Below, in pieces: positions 1 through 6,484 of a stretch of 24,125 nucleotides of DNA. The stretch comes from RUG626 sp051866775 (GTDB taxonomy: Bacteria > Bacillota > Clostridia > Oscillospirales > Oscillospiraceae), in the NCBI GenBank assembly GCA_051866775.1, contig JBJDXR010000048.1:1-24125 (forward strand). Direction: 5' to 3'. Position 1 is the first letter of the stretch, and each line of letters starts with the position of its first letter. Made by a program: the position numbers and the translations under genes. The notes beneath the pieces are model-generated. The model had not been told where the DNA came from, ran no database searches, and worked only from the letters and a program-made list of their open reading frames with translations.

Positions 1-114
1 CCAAATCATCCCGGAAAGTCGCTTCTCTGTTGGAGTGCTGTTTTTTCTTCTTCGCCTGGCATGCTGTATACACAATATCTCAATATCTCAATATCATCAT
101 TTAGAAGAAACGTG

Positions 115-951
115 CTACCAGTTCAGCAGACTCATATACGCTTTACCCAGTTTCTCAATAAACTCAAGACCGATTGTCCAGTAACGCTCTTGCTCAAGCA
201 GGTCGAAAAGGAGACTGATGATTTCGTGGTAATGCCCACTCCGTTCTTTTGATGCAAATACCCTGTTTTTCTCCAGAATCTGAAACACGGAATCTGCATC
301 CTTTGCTGCCCGAATTCTGGGATTCAAAAAAATATAGGATAGTACCTGCGAACAATTCTGTGCACGATCTGGATTGTTCACATTCATTCCTTCATCCAGT
401 TCGCGAATAACCACCCGTAGTTTCGCCAACGAAAGAGGCATTACAAGGGGATTGATTTGGGATGCAATATAATCCGCAATGAATTCACTCCATACGGCAT
501 AGCCAATGGAGGAGTACCAATATTGCTCGTTTTCCCCCAGATACTCCTTTGAGTATTTATGCTGAAAATTTTCGCCGCCGATTTCATGGGTAATACAAAA
601 GATATGGCTCATTTCATGGAGAATGATTTGATACCAGTCGTCTCCCTCATCGCAAGTGTCCAAACAAACCAGTATACCGTAAATGCCATTCGGTACATTG
701 GTCATTGCCTGCGCGGCAAAATAGTTTGTCCTGGAATAGTTTTCTGCTAAGTACAACGGAAAGAATTGCTCGCAAAATACTTCGTACACGACAGCCTGAT
801 TCTCTGAGGTGCAGAAGGCCACTTTTAGATTGTTATCCCTGAAGAAATGGTCGGAAATTTTTGCGTTGAAGAGTTGCTTACAGTCCTCAATGACGGCCTC
901 AATATATGTTTTCTTGGCTTTTTCATAGTCGCTTTCTTCCAAATGTAGCAT
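115..951 (-). CDS. Putative HExxH zinc metallopeptidase-like protein
   Basis: The product (about 278 residues) carries the zinc-peptidase motif HEMSH at roughly residues 112-116. About 40 residues later comes a WSEFIADY segment whose Glu could be the third metal ligand, as in gluzincins. No signal peptide or membrane segment is visible, so a cytoplasmic location is inferred. Three starts are possible: GTG 963, ATG 957 and ATG 951. I chose ATG 951 because the site GAGGTG lies 9 bases upstream of it, whereas it is only 3 bases from ATG 957. A good promoter lies at 992-1020. The gene stands alone between the window edge and a truncated sigK, so it may be cargo of a mobile element, but that is inference. 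Substrate unknown. I am confident that it is a real gene and moderately confident of the peptidase fold. Confidence 0.75.
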   Translation of the reverse strand: MLHLEESDYEKAKKTYIEAVIEDCKQLFNAKISDHFFRDNNLKVAFCTSENQAVVYEVFCEQFFPLYLAENYSRTNYFAAQAMTNVPNGIYGILVCLDTCDEGDDWYQIILHEMSHIFCITHEIGGENFQHKYSKEYLGENEQYWYSSIGYAVWSEFIADYIASQINPLVMPLSLAKLRVVIRELDEGMNVNNPDRAQNCSQVLSYIFLNPRIRAAKDADSVFQILEKNRVFASKERSGHYHEIISLLFDLLEQERYWTIGLEFIEKLGKAYMSLLNW

Positions 952-991
952 CTGCATATTCACCTCACTTGAGCAGGAGATTATATGATGT

Positions 992-1020
992 ATTATATGG
1001 CAACTGCCCTCTGGTTACAA
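992..1020 (-). promoter_or_regulatory. Sigma-A type promoter of the metallopeptidase-like gene
   Basis: Minus strand TTGTAA (1020-1015), 17-base spacer, TATAAT (997-992). It sits about 40 bases upstream of the chosen start. Confidence 0.7.
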
Positions 1021-1190
1021 GCGTCCAAGCCTATATAAGCACAGTCCAGCAGATGGTTATATGTCTGTTATAATCCCGGAATACGGCTTGTCCACTGTCG
1101 CACCAGACGGTCTTTCCTTTTGCTTTATCCCTTATCAACTCCCGCAAAGCCGCATCAGCGCTGGCTTTGCGGGAGTTCTTTCCTTCTGCT
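1021..1190. other. Non-coding junction between truncated sigK and the metallopeptidase gene
   Basis: I see no coding frame here. The stretch holds one strong hairpin (1137-1177), listed separately. If sigK is interrupted by an element, the crossover would lie at about 1190-1205 and this stretch would be the element's end. Confidence 0.4.
1137..1177. terminator. Perfect 15-bp hairpin downstream of truncated sigK
   Basis: Arms 1137-1151 and 1163-1177 (AACTCCCGCAAAGCC and its complement) surround an 11-base loop. A pyrimidine-rich run follows on the plus strand only, so termination in the minus direction is uncertain. It lies 14 bases past the sigK fragment stop. Confidence 0.5.
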
Positions 1191-1397
1191 TCAACCGTTG
1201 TTTATAATGTGTGCAACAAGACGCAGATTGTGTTCTATAAGTATATTTCGCGCTTCAGAATCTCCCTCCGCGCAGCGCTCTATGTACTTTCTCTCTTCCT
1301 CTGCCGTGAGCGGCTTGGGAAAGGAGCCCGCAGTATTCCCCAGCCGAAGCAGCAGAAACGGATATGAAAGCAGCGCGGCAAATGTTATCGACAGCAA
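1191..1397 (-). pseudogene. sigK: 5' fragment of RNA polymerase sporulation sigma factor SigK (N-terminal ~67 residues)
   Basis: The 68-residue frame matches the start of sigma-K. It has a hydrophobic pro-sequence-like N-terminus (LLSYPFLLLRLG), then SFPKPLTAEEERKYIERCA, then the hallmark ARNILIEHNLRLVAHI of sigma-70 region 2. In intact SigK the chain continues with a KKY/KKF-like stretch and DLISIG for a total of roughly 230-240 residues. Here it ends after HIINNG with a stop. Regions 2.2 to 4.2 are missing and no continuation is visible downstream in any minus frame. The start is TTG at 1397, with a GGTGGTG-like site just upstream; an in-frame stop directly before it rules out a longer product. 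SigK directs late mother-cell sporulation genes. The break may be a skin-type intervening element, removed in the mother cell, or plain decay. Identity of the fragment is secure; its status is not. Confidence 0.85.
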
Positions 1398-1414
1398 AAC
1401 TCACACCACCCATC

Positions 1415-1443
1415 ATAGAATTTTGTGTTTCACAAAATTCTAT
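1415..1443. repeat. Perfect 13-bp AT-rich palindrome upstream of sigK
   Basis: Arms ATAGAATTTTGTG (1415-1427) and its complement (1431-1443) flank a 3-base TTT loop. It ends 18 bases before the TTG start of the sigK fragment, so it would form a hairpin in the sigK leader or serve as an operator. It has no U-tract pattern pointing to a terminator. Confidence 0.7.
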
Positions 1444-1523
1444 TCGGGCAATATTTGTCCCTATACGCGAAATAAGACCTGAATTTACAGGCTGTCCCAT
1501 CAATATATGTCTTATTTTAAAAA

Positions 1524-1549
1524 CCGCACGCGAAAATTTTCGCGTGCGG
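1524..1549 (-). terminator. Terminator of the udp operon
   Basis: This is a fully palindromic 26-base GC/AT hairpin (arms CCGCACGCGAAAA and complement) six bases past the stop of the C_GCAxxG_C_C gene. On the minus strand it is followed by TTTTTAAAAT. Confidence 0.8.
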
Positions 1550-1554
1550 CCGTG

Positions 1555-1992
1555 TTATTTTATTATCTCACCTGTTTTCTCATCAAGCATACCATGCTTT
1601 ATGAGAAACTCATCCAGCACCTCAGCGGCGCACTTTTGTGTGTAAATGCAATGGGTTTTCTCATCCCAGTGCATCTTTTTGATTGGCGTACAGTTTACAG
1701 CCCCCAGCTTCCTTGCAAAATCCGCAAAAAGCTCCACCACTAAGCCCTCAAGGCCCTCAGTCTTGTGAGCACACTCTGTTATTACAAGCTTTCCAAGCGC
1801 CATAAGCGACCCCGAAAGCGCCCCGCATACCGAGCCGGTCTGCATTCCGCCCCCGAAGCATCCAGCCGTTTTTACCGCATCGTCGCTGAGTCCAAGCTCG
1901 TAGGCTATGTTTGCTCCCGCAAAAAGGCGCTCAGCGCAGTTATAATCTTGCTCGTCACCAAATCCGGTATCAAGCAGCTCCTTTAGTCTCAT
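1555..1992 (-). CDS. C_GCAxxG_C_C family putative redox-active protein
   Basis: The product has 145 residues, with Cys-rich motifs typical of the C_GCAxxG_C_C family: NCAE near residue 18, AGCFGGG near 43-49, SVCGALSG near 55-62, then later Cys residues in the NCTP and CIYTQKC segments. The family is thought to be redox-active or metal-binding, but the reaction is unknown. No signal peptide is seen. ATG at 1992 is preceded by AGGAGG with about 9 bases spacing. It is the last of three co-directional genes, 25 bases after the PAP2-like gene, and a strong terminator follows the stop, so it is probably transcribed with uridine phosphorylase. A functional link to nucleoside salvage is not evident. 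Confidence 0.88.
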   Translation of the reverse strand: MRLKELLDTGFGDEQDYNCAERLFAGANIAYELGLSDDAVKTAGCFGGGMQTGSVCGALSGSLMALGKLVITECAHKTEGLEGLVVELFADFARKLGAVNCTPIKKMHWDEKTHCIYTQKCAAEVLDEFLIKHGMLDEKTGEIIK

Positions 1993-2017
1993 CCTTTACA
2001 ACCTCCTAATTTTTATC

Positions 2018-2629
2018 TCAGCTAACTAATGATATATGATTAAGCCTCCCGCACAGCCATACAGACACAAAAAGCGCTGCTACAGGTATAATGCTTCCGA
2101 TGATAAATTCCGAAACAGTATGACGCTTCATCCGCACACTGGATAAAAAGGCCAGCGCGTACAAGACAAGTCCCGAAAGCGCCCAAAGGCCTAAATATTT
2201 AAGTCCTACAGCTATAGGGCCCATTATCCCACAGGCATGTCCGCTAGCCTTAATATGTGTGAGCTTACTGAAAAGCGCTACCGCAAGCCCAGATATTAGG
2301 TAGGTCAAATAGATTACCATAAATATATCCGGCACAGTAAATACAAAGGCAAAGATAAGGCCGAGGACATAGCCGACGAGCGCAGTTATTATGGCAAGCT
2401 TCCGCTGCGCTGCGCGTCCGCCGTCCTTAAAGCCGGGAATAAACGGCTGAAGCGGATAGGCCAGCACCGGCAATATAACGAGAAACACTATTGATACTGC
2501 AAGCTGTATCTTTGTTACCCCATAGCCAGGAGTTCCAAAATACACTGCCAGCAGCAATAGCAGCGCCATGAACGGTGCGATAGTGATTATTCTAATAAGC
2601 TTATCGTATTTTTCAATAAGCCTGTTCAT
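2018..2629 (-). CDS. PAP2-like integral membrane protein
   Basis: This is a 203-residue polytopic protein with about six hydrophobic segments. Near residue 130 it carries ASGHA, matching PAP2 phosphatase motif 2 (PSGH). Near residues 165-176 SSVRMKRHTVSE aligns with motif 3 (SR-x5-H-x3-D). In that alignment the Arg is Ser and the Asp is Glu, and I find no KxxxxxxRP motif 1. It may therefore be a non-catalytic or divergent member of the lipid phosphatase superfamily, and classic phosphatase activity should not be assumed. The start overlaps the uridine phosphorylase stop by 4 bases (ATGA), implying translational coupling. The product would sit in the cytoplasmic membrane. A generic membrane protein is the alternative. 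Confidence 0.72.
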   Translation of the reverse strand: MNRLIEKYDKLIRIITIAPFMALLLLLAVYFGTPGYGVTKIQLAVSIVFLVILPVLAYPLQPFIPGFKDGGRAAQRKLAIITALVGYVLGLIFAFVFTVPDIFMVIYLTYLISGLAVALFSKLTHIKASGHACGIMGPIAVGLKYLGLWALSGLVLYALAFLSSVRMKRHTVSEFIIGSIIPVAALFVSVWLCGRLNHISLVS

Positions 2630-3399
2630 TTACCGCTCCTTCCCCTATCCCCGGCTATGAGGATGTGCAAGGCACCGACAGCGGCCCTGATGGCCACGTC
2701 TGTTCCAACCTGATCAGGCTCAAAAAGGCCCGCGGCCTTTCTCTCCTGATTCCAGATCACCCCCAGAACAGAGGCACACCGCACCCCCAGCGCCGAGGCG
2801 GTAACATAAAGCGCGGCAGTCTCCATCTCGCTGGCAAGGACCCCCAGGCGTTTCCATGCCTCCCATTTATATAAAAGCTCGTTCGATACAGGCATACGCT
2901 CAGGGGAGTGCTGTCCATAGAAGGAGTCCTTTGACTGGACAACACCGGCATGCCAATTTATCCCCTGCTTCTCAGCACTCTCAGCTAAAGCAGTGACAGC
3001 TGTAAAGTCACCAACTGCCGGGAACTCTATCGGCGCGTACTCGCGGCTTGTCCCCTCCATTCGTACAGCTCCGGTGGCAATAACACAGTCACCGCTCTTT
3101 ACCTTCATATTCACCCCTCCGCAGGTACCAACGCGTATAAATGTATCTGCGCCGATAGCCGCAAGCTCTTCAATGGCAATAGCTGCGGAGGGACCACCAA
3201 TACCAGTTGAGACCACCGAGACCCGCTCGCCGTCCAGGACGCCGGTATAGGTGGTGAATTCCCTGTTTTTCGAGATAAGCTCCGCCCCATCCAAATACGC
3301 GGCGATCAACGAACATCTTCCGGGATCACCAGGTAAAATGCAGTAGCGTCCAACGTCCCCGGAGCGGCATTGGATATGATATTGCATACTGTCGTTCAT
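2626..3399 (-). CDS. udp: Uridine phosphorylase (PNP/UDP family)
   Basis: The 257-residue protein has the full set of uridine phosphorylase signatures: LPGDPGR near residues 23-29 (phosphate binding), STGIGGPS near 64-71, VGTCGG near 92-97, RMEGTSREY near 112-120, KDSFYGQHSPERMP near 154-167 (uracil-recognition loop), and SEMETAALY near 190-198 (ribose-contacting Glu-Met-Glu). It reversibly cleaves uridine with phosphate to uracil and ribose 1-phosphate in pyrimidine salvage, in the cytoplasm. Its length is normal for the family. The ATG at 3399 is preceded by AAGGAGG at good spacing, and a promoter lies at 3459-3487. It is the first gene of a three-gene operon. A related nucleoside phosphorylase specificity is possible, but the uracil loop favours uridine. 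Confidence 0.93.
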   Translation of the reverse strand: MNDSMQYHIQCRSGDVGRYCILPGDPGRCSLIAAYLDGAELISKNREFTTYTGVLDGERVSVVSTGIGGPSAAIAIEELAAIGADTFIRVGTCGGVNMKVKSGDCVIATGAVRMEGTSREYAPIEFPAVGDFTAVTALAESAEKQGINWHAGVVQSKDSFYGQHSPERMPVSNELLYKWEAWKRLGVLASEMETAALYVTASALGVRCASVLGVIWNQERKAAGLFEPDQVGTDVAIRAAVGALHILIAGDRGRSGK

Positions 3400-3458
3400 A
3401 TTTTCGCCTCCTTACACGCTAGACAAACGGCACCGCAAAACCATCACTATGTCTATTT

Positions 3459-3487
3459 ATTTTAGTATACTCAGGCAATTTTAGCAA
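3459..3487 (-). promoter_or_regulatory. Promoter of the udp operon
   Basis: Minus strand TTGCTA (3487-3482), 17-base spacer, TAAAAT (3464-3459), about 60 bases upstream of the udp start. It is divergent from the promoter at 3546-3574. Confidence 0.6.
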
Positions 3488-3545
3488 TAGCTGTAATTAA
3501 AGTTTTCAAATTGTACATCATATTGTAATTTGTAATCTATTGTTG

Positions 3546-3574
3546 TTGTCAAATTGCTAATTTTGTATTATACT
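3546..3574 (+). promoter_or_regulatory. Promoter of the secreted protein gene at 3607
   Basis: TTGTCA (3546-3551), 17-base spacer, TATACT (3569-3574), 33 bases before the start codon, in a very AT-rich intergenic stretch. Confidence 0.7.
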
Positions 3575-3606
3575 ACATAAATACACAAGTACAAGAGGGT
3601 GACTTT

Positions 3607-4221
3607 ATGAAAAAGACACTTTTATGTGGCATCTGCACCGTACTCGGAATAATCATAGGTGCAGCAGCTTTTCAGACCCGCAGTTCAACAAAATCCGACT
3701 CTGTTGTACAGACTTCTTCATGCAGTCAAACGCTTACCGACCTCGCTTTTGAAGTTGCCTGCTGTATAAAATCAGCTGATTTTGAAAAGCTATCCGAATA
3801 TGTTCACCCAACATACGGAGTTGTCATCTCTCCTTACGCGACGGTAAATCTATCCACGAACTTGTGCTTCACGGCAGACGAAATCCGCGACTTTTCTGAT
3901 AACACCCAAGTATATACTTGGGGGCTGACAAGCGATGGGCGTGAGCCTATCGATATGACCGTCGCCAACTATTTTCAGCGATATGTTTTTAATTACGATT
4001 ATACCACCGCTCAAATCATTGGAGTCAACTACATAATAAAAACCGGAAATTCCCTTGAGAATGTTACTGATGTGTTCCCAGGTGCGCAGTTTGTTGATCT
4101 TTGCAATCCCGGAACAAGCGACGGAGAGAGCCAGAACTGGTCGACGCTCCGCCTTGTATTTGAGTACTACGGTGATTCACTGATGCTCACGGCAATAATC
4201 CACAGTGAATATACTGTTTAA
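3607..4221 (+). CDS. Secreted or membrane-anchored protein of unknown function
   Basis: The 204-residue product begins with MKKT and a hydrophobic stretch (LLCGICTVLGIIIGAAAF), a signal peptide or single N-terminal anchor; the early Cys is not in a good lipobox. The rest is soluble and looks like one globular domain. A segment near residues 45-70 (LAFEVACCIKSADFEKLSEYVHP) is reminiscent of stress- or cell-wall-associated extracellular domains in Clostridia, and residues around 180-200 look like beta strands. I do not recognise the family. The ATG follows GAGGGTG by 6 bases, and a promoter lies just upstream. A hairpin terminator follows, so it is monocistronic. Confidence 0.8.
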   Translation: MKKTLLCGICTVLGIIIGAAAFQTRSSTKSDSVVQTSSCSQTLTDLAFEVACCIKSADFEKLSEYVHPTYGVVISPYATVNLSTNLCFTADEIRDFSDNTQVYTWGLTSDGREPIDMTVANYFQRYVFNYDYTTAQIIGVNYIIKTGNSLENVTDVFPGAQFVDLCNPGTSDGESQNWSTLRLVFEYYGDSLMLTAIIHSEYTV

Positions 4222-4240
4222 TTTATAATAATTAAAATAA

Positions 4241-4275
4241 AAAAGAAAAGCGGGCTTAAAGCTCGCTTTTCTTTT
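4241..4275 (+). terminator. Terminator after the secreted protein gene
   Basis: Arms 4241-4255 and 4261-4275 pair over 15 positions with one G-U, and the loop is TTAAA. The descending arm is itself T-rich. Confidence 0.8.
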
Positions 4276-4354
4276 TATGTATTAAAAAGTCCTCAGGTGC
4301 AGATAATATCACCGCACAAAAAAACAGGTCTTGTACCTGGCTCTTGGAGGAATT

Positions 4355-4801
4355 ATGAAAAAAGCAGTATATATCGCACTTGCACTTGCGCTGGTATTCT
4401 CTCTCGCCGGCTGCCGGAATTCCGACGCCGACAGAGGCGACAACACCACAAACGGCGTCATCGGCGACGGTATCGGTGATGATCTGGTGACCGACAATGC
4501 AAACGGAAACACCGCCAACAACGGCAATAACGCCATCGGAGACAATGATATCGTTAACAATGACCATAATAACGGCACCACAAATAACAACGGCACTACA
4601 AACAACAACGGCACCACAAACGGTAATCCCGGCGACATAACCGGTAACAACAACGGCAACGGATTGATCACAGATGAAAATGGCAATATTGACATCGGTG
4701 ATACAAACAACGACCTCGACAACAATAACAACAATAACAACAATAACAACAACAATAATGTCAACAACAACAACAACAACGGAAACGCACGCTTCAGATA
4801 A
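4355..4801 (+). CDS. Asn-rich low-complexity lipoprotein
   Basis: The start is ATG 4355, preceded by TGGAGGAATT. A longer in-frame start at 4331 lacks a ribosome site and would bury the signal peptide. The 148-residue product has a classic lipoprotein signal peptide with lipobox LAGC (Cys 20), so it should be lipid-anchored outside the membrane. The mature part is almost entirely Asn, Gly, Asp and Thr. It contains three tandem copies of a unit like NNNGTT (about 4575-4620) and an almost uninterrupted Asn run near the C-terminus (about 4720-4790) coded by mixed AAC/AAT. Arg-Phe-Arg ends the chain. No folded domain is expected. It may be a flexible surface tether or matrix protein, but the function is unknown. 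The Asn run is prone to slippage, so its length may vary between strains. Confidence 0.8.
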   Translation: MKKAVYIALALALVFSLAGCRNSDADRGDNTTNGVIGDGIGDDLVTDNANGNTANNGNNAIGDNDIVNNDHNNGTTNNNGTTNNNGTTNGNPGDITGNNNGNGLITDENGNIDIGDTNNDLDNNNNNNNNNNNNNVNNNNNNGNARFR

Positions 4802-4804
4802 AGC

Positions 4805-4828
4805 AAAACGGCTCAAATGAGCCGTTTT
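4805..4828. terminator. Terminator between convergent lipoprotein and ribU genes
   Basis: Arms AAAACGGCTC and its complement with an AAAT loop, T-rich on both outer sides. It lies 4 bases past the lipoprotein stop and 17 bases past the ribU stop, so it probably serves both. Confidence 0.8.
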
Positions 4829-4844
4829 ACATATTTTTAAGCCT

Positions 4845-5549
4845 TCAATCAAGCTTTATAATGTGTTTTACCCGTTTATACAACAGCATCGTAACTATGG
4901 AAACAATAACACTTTTAAGAACGTTAAACGGCACCACCGCAAAAAGGACCAGCGTTGAGACACTGTTTATGGCGGAGTTTACCTCAGTTCCCATTCCCAC
5001 TATCACATCAAGCGGAATACCGTAAAGCTCGGAAAACGCCGGCAAAAGGTAGACGGCATTAAACAGGCTGCCAAAAACAGTCATAATTATTCCACCTGTC
5101 ATAAGGCCAATTACGGCTCCCTCTTTGGTCCTTTTCATGTGATAGATTATCGAAGCAGGCAGCACCATTGCACAGCCCACAACGAAGTTTGCAAAGTCAC
5201 CAACAAAAGCAGTCGTCGTACCCTTTAGAAGCAGCTTCACTATGACCTTTATCAGCTCGCAGACGACACCCGCCACAGGACCCATGCTGAAGGTGCATAT
5301 GAGGACAGGTATCTCACTAAGGTCCATTTTATAAAAGGACGGTGCGAAAAACAACGGTATCTCAATCAGCATCAATACTCCGGCCAGAGCAGCGAACATC
5401 CCTATGTATGCTACATAACGGGCGGGAGACAGCTTTTTTTTCTCTTTGATCAGGAACTTCTGAGCAGCAAGCGCCACAAGAAAAAGTCCCGCGAACACCA
5501 AAAGGCATACGCCAATAAAGCCAAGGTTTTCTTTTAAAGTTTCCATCAT
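4845..5549 (-). CDS. ribU: Riboflavin ECF transporter substrate-binding (S) component
   Basis: This is a 234-residue polytopic membrane protein with about six hydrophobic helices. After an unusual N-terminal helix (residues ~8-27) comes the ECF S-component pattern: YVAYIGMFAALAGVLMLIEIPLFF, then KMDLSEIPVLICTFSMGP. That matches RibU, where the KMDLSEIP loop is typical. RibU binds riboflavin and works with an energising EcfA-EcfA'-EcfT module, which is not in this window. Control supports the substrate, because a complete FMN riboswitch lies in the leader. The start is ATG 5549 or the adjacent ATG 5546; AAGGAGAG lies 5-8 bases upstream. The in-frame extension to 5651 runs through the riboswitch and is not coding. 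Confidence 0.92.
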   Translation of the reverse strand: MMETLKENLGFIGVCLLVFAGLFLVALAAQKFLIKEKKKLSPARYVAYIGMFAALAGVLMLIEIPLFFAPSFYKMDLSEIPVLICTFSMGPVAGVVCELIKVIVKLLLKGTTTAFVGDFANFVVGCAMVLPASIIYHMKRTKEGAVIGLMTGGIIMTVFGSLFNAVYLLPAFSELYGIPLDVIVGMGTEVNSAINSVSTLVLFAVVPFNVLKSVIVSIVTMLLYKRVKHIIKLD

Positions 5550-5562
5550 TTTTACTCTCCTT

Positions 5563-5602
5563 AAAAAATAATGCACCTGAAGGGTGTTCCCATTCAGATG
5601 CA
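5563..5602 (-). terminator. Expression-platform terminator of the FMN riboswitch
   Basis: Arms 5593-5602 and 5572-5581 (minus TGCATCTGAA with TTCAGGTGCA, one G-U) are followed on the minus strand by TTATTTTTT, which runs straight into the AAGGAGAG of ribU. It would stop transcription when FMN is bound. Confidence 0.85.
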
Positions 5603-5650
5603 CACTTTTCAAAGGAAATATGCGGACATGCACTGTGCCATGTCTGTACA

Positions 5651-5783
5651 TCTTCTTCCATCCAGACTATACTGTCGGTTTTGGAATCTCACCAAATCCT
5701 GACTTGGACAAATGCCAAGTCCTGCGCTCTCGCGCTCGCGGACTTTACCGCCGATCGGGAATTTCACCCTGCCCTGAAGACGA
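5651..5783 (-). promoter_or_regulatory. FMN riboswitch (RFN element)
   Basis: The minus strand shows the conserved RFN blocks in order: a closing TCTTC, GGGCAGGGTGAAATTCCCGA, TCGGCGGTAAAGTCCGCGAG, a variable GC hairpin, GGATTTGGTGAGATTCCAAA, then CCGACAGTATAGTCTGGATG and the closing GAAGAAGA. It senses FMN and here precedes the riboflavin transporter gene with a terminator between. Confidence 0.96.
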
Positions 5784-5818
5784 ACACTATCAAGTTGCAC
5801 GCTATTAAGCGCAGAATA

Positions 5819-5847
5819 ATTATAATACTGCCGTCACAAAAATGCAA
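5819..5847 (-). promoter_or_regulatory. Promoter of the FMN riboswitch-ribU transcript
   Basis: Minus strand TTGCAT (5847-5842), 17-base spacer, TATAAT (5824-5819), about 35 bases upstream of the aptamer. Confidence 0.75.
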
Positions 5848-5854
5848 TAGATTT

Positions 5855-5883
5855 TTGACAAATCAGTATACAGGCCTTAAAAT
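5855..5883 (+). promoter_or_regulatory. Promoter of the SLOG/DUF1273 gene
   Basis: TTGACA (5855-5860), 17-base spacer, TAAAAT (5878-5883), 31 bases before the start. It is back-to-back with the ribU promoter, with only 7 bases between the two -35 boxes. Confidence 0.8.
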
Positions 5884-5914
5884 AGCAATATCATGTTGTT
5901 TTGGAGAGCTAGAA

Positions 5915-6427
5915 ATGCCTTTTGAATATACCATCGGTTCCTCATGCTGCTTTACCGGACACCGCCCCGAAAAGCTGCCGTGGGGCGATAATGAGAACGA
6001 CCCAAGATGCCTTGCCCTAAAGGAAAGCATATACGATGCAGTAAGCGCCGTATACGCCTCCGGTATAAGACACTATATCTGCGGCATGGCCAAGGGCTGC
6101 GATATGTATTTTGCTGAGGCGGTCATAGAACTGAGGGACGAGCTTACCGGCATCACGCTGGAGGCTGCGATTCCCTGTGAGAGCCAGTCAGGCGGCTGGA
6201 GCGACGAGGACCGGCGCAGATATTTCTACATAATCCATCAATGTGATACGGAAACCCTTGTTCAAAAGGAGTACACCCCGGACTGTATGCTCCGGCGCAA
6301 CAGGTATATGGTGGATAACTCCTCAATACTTATCGCTGCCTTTGACGGCGCCCCGGGAGGCACGCTCCAAACCATCAATTACGCTCTGAAACGCGGACTT
6401 GAGGTAATAAAGCTCCCATTAAAATAA
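5915..6427 (+). CDS. SLOG (DUF1273, YpsA-like) family protein
   Basis: The 170-residue product starts with the family hallmark SCCFTGHRPEKLPWG (residues ~9-23), then a Rossmann-like pattern with ICGMAKGCDMYFAEAV (~56-71), a mid-region with AIPCESQ (~86-92), the RNRYMVDNSS segment (~128-137) and AFDGAPGGT (~141-149). SLOG domains bind nucleotide-type ligands, and B. subtilis YpsA of this group is linked to cell division and stress, but no reaction is established. The start ATG 5915 follows TTGGAGAG. The longer frame upstream runs through the riboswitch and promoters and is rejected. It is monocistronic, with its own promoter and terminator. Soluble, cytoplasmic. Confidence 0.9.
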   Translation: MPFEYTIGSSCCFTGHRPEKLPWGDNENDPRCLALKESIYDAVSAVYASGIRHYICGMAKGCDMYFAEAVIELRDELTGITLEAAIPCESQSGGWSDEDRRRYFYIIHQCDTETLVQKEYTPDCMLRRNRYMVDNSSILIAAFDGAPGGTLQTINYALKRGLEVIKLPLK

Positions 6428-6452
6428 CCTATCAGCCTGTTTTAGATATCAG

Positions 6453-6479
6453 AAAAGCGGCCGTTTTACGGCCGCTTTT
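6453..6479. terminator. Bidirectional terminator between the SLOG gene and fumarate hydratase beta
   Basis: Arms AAAAGCGGCCG and CGGCCGCTTTT with a TTTTA loop, followed by TTTTTT on the plus strand and T-rich on the minus strand. It is shared by convergent genes. Confidence 0.85.
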
Positions 6480-6484
6480 TTATG

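Noticed and set aside
1..114. Possible partial gene entering from the left edge on the minus strand (open frame reading about QAKKKKQHSNREATFRDDL)
   Set aside because: It is too short, with no ribosome site and no family match. It may be the start of a gene that continues outside the window, but I cannot support it.
1255..1503. 82-codon minus frame overlapping the sigK fragment
   Set aside because: It runs through the palindrome and overlaps sigK in another frame; the SigK match is far stronger.
4720..4790. AAC/AAT triplet run as a CRISPR or tandem DNA repeat
   Set aside because: There are no spacers or unit structure beyond the Asn codons; it is protein low complexity.
4256..4852. Long minus-strand frames rich in Val or Leu opposite the Asn-rich lipoprotein
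   Set aside because: They are the complement of AAC/AAT runs (GTT/ATT or TTG/TTA). The plus frame has the ribosome site, signal peptide and lipobox.
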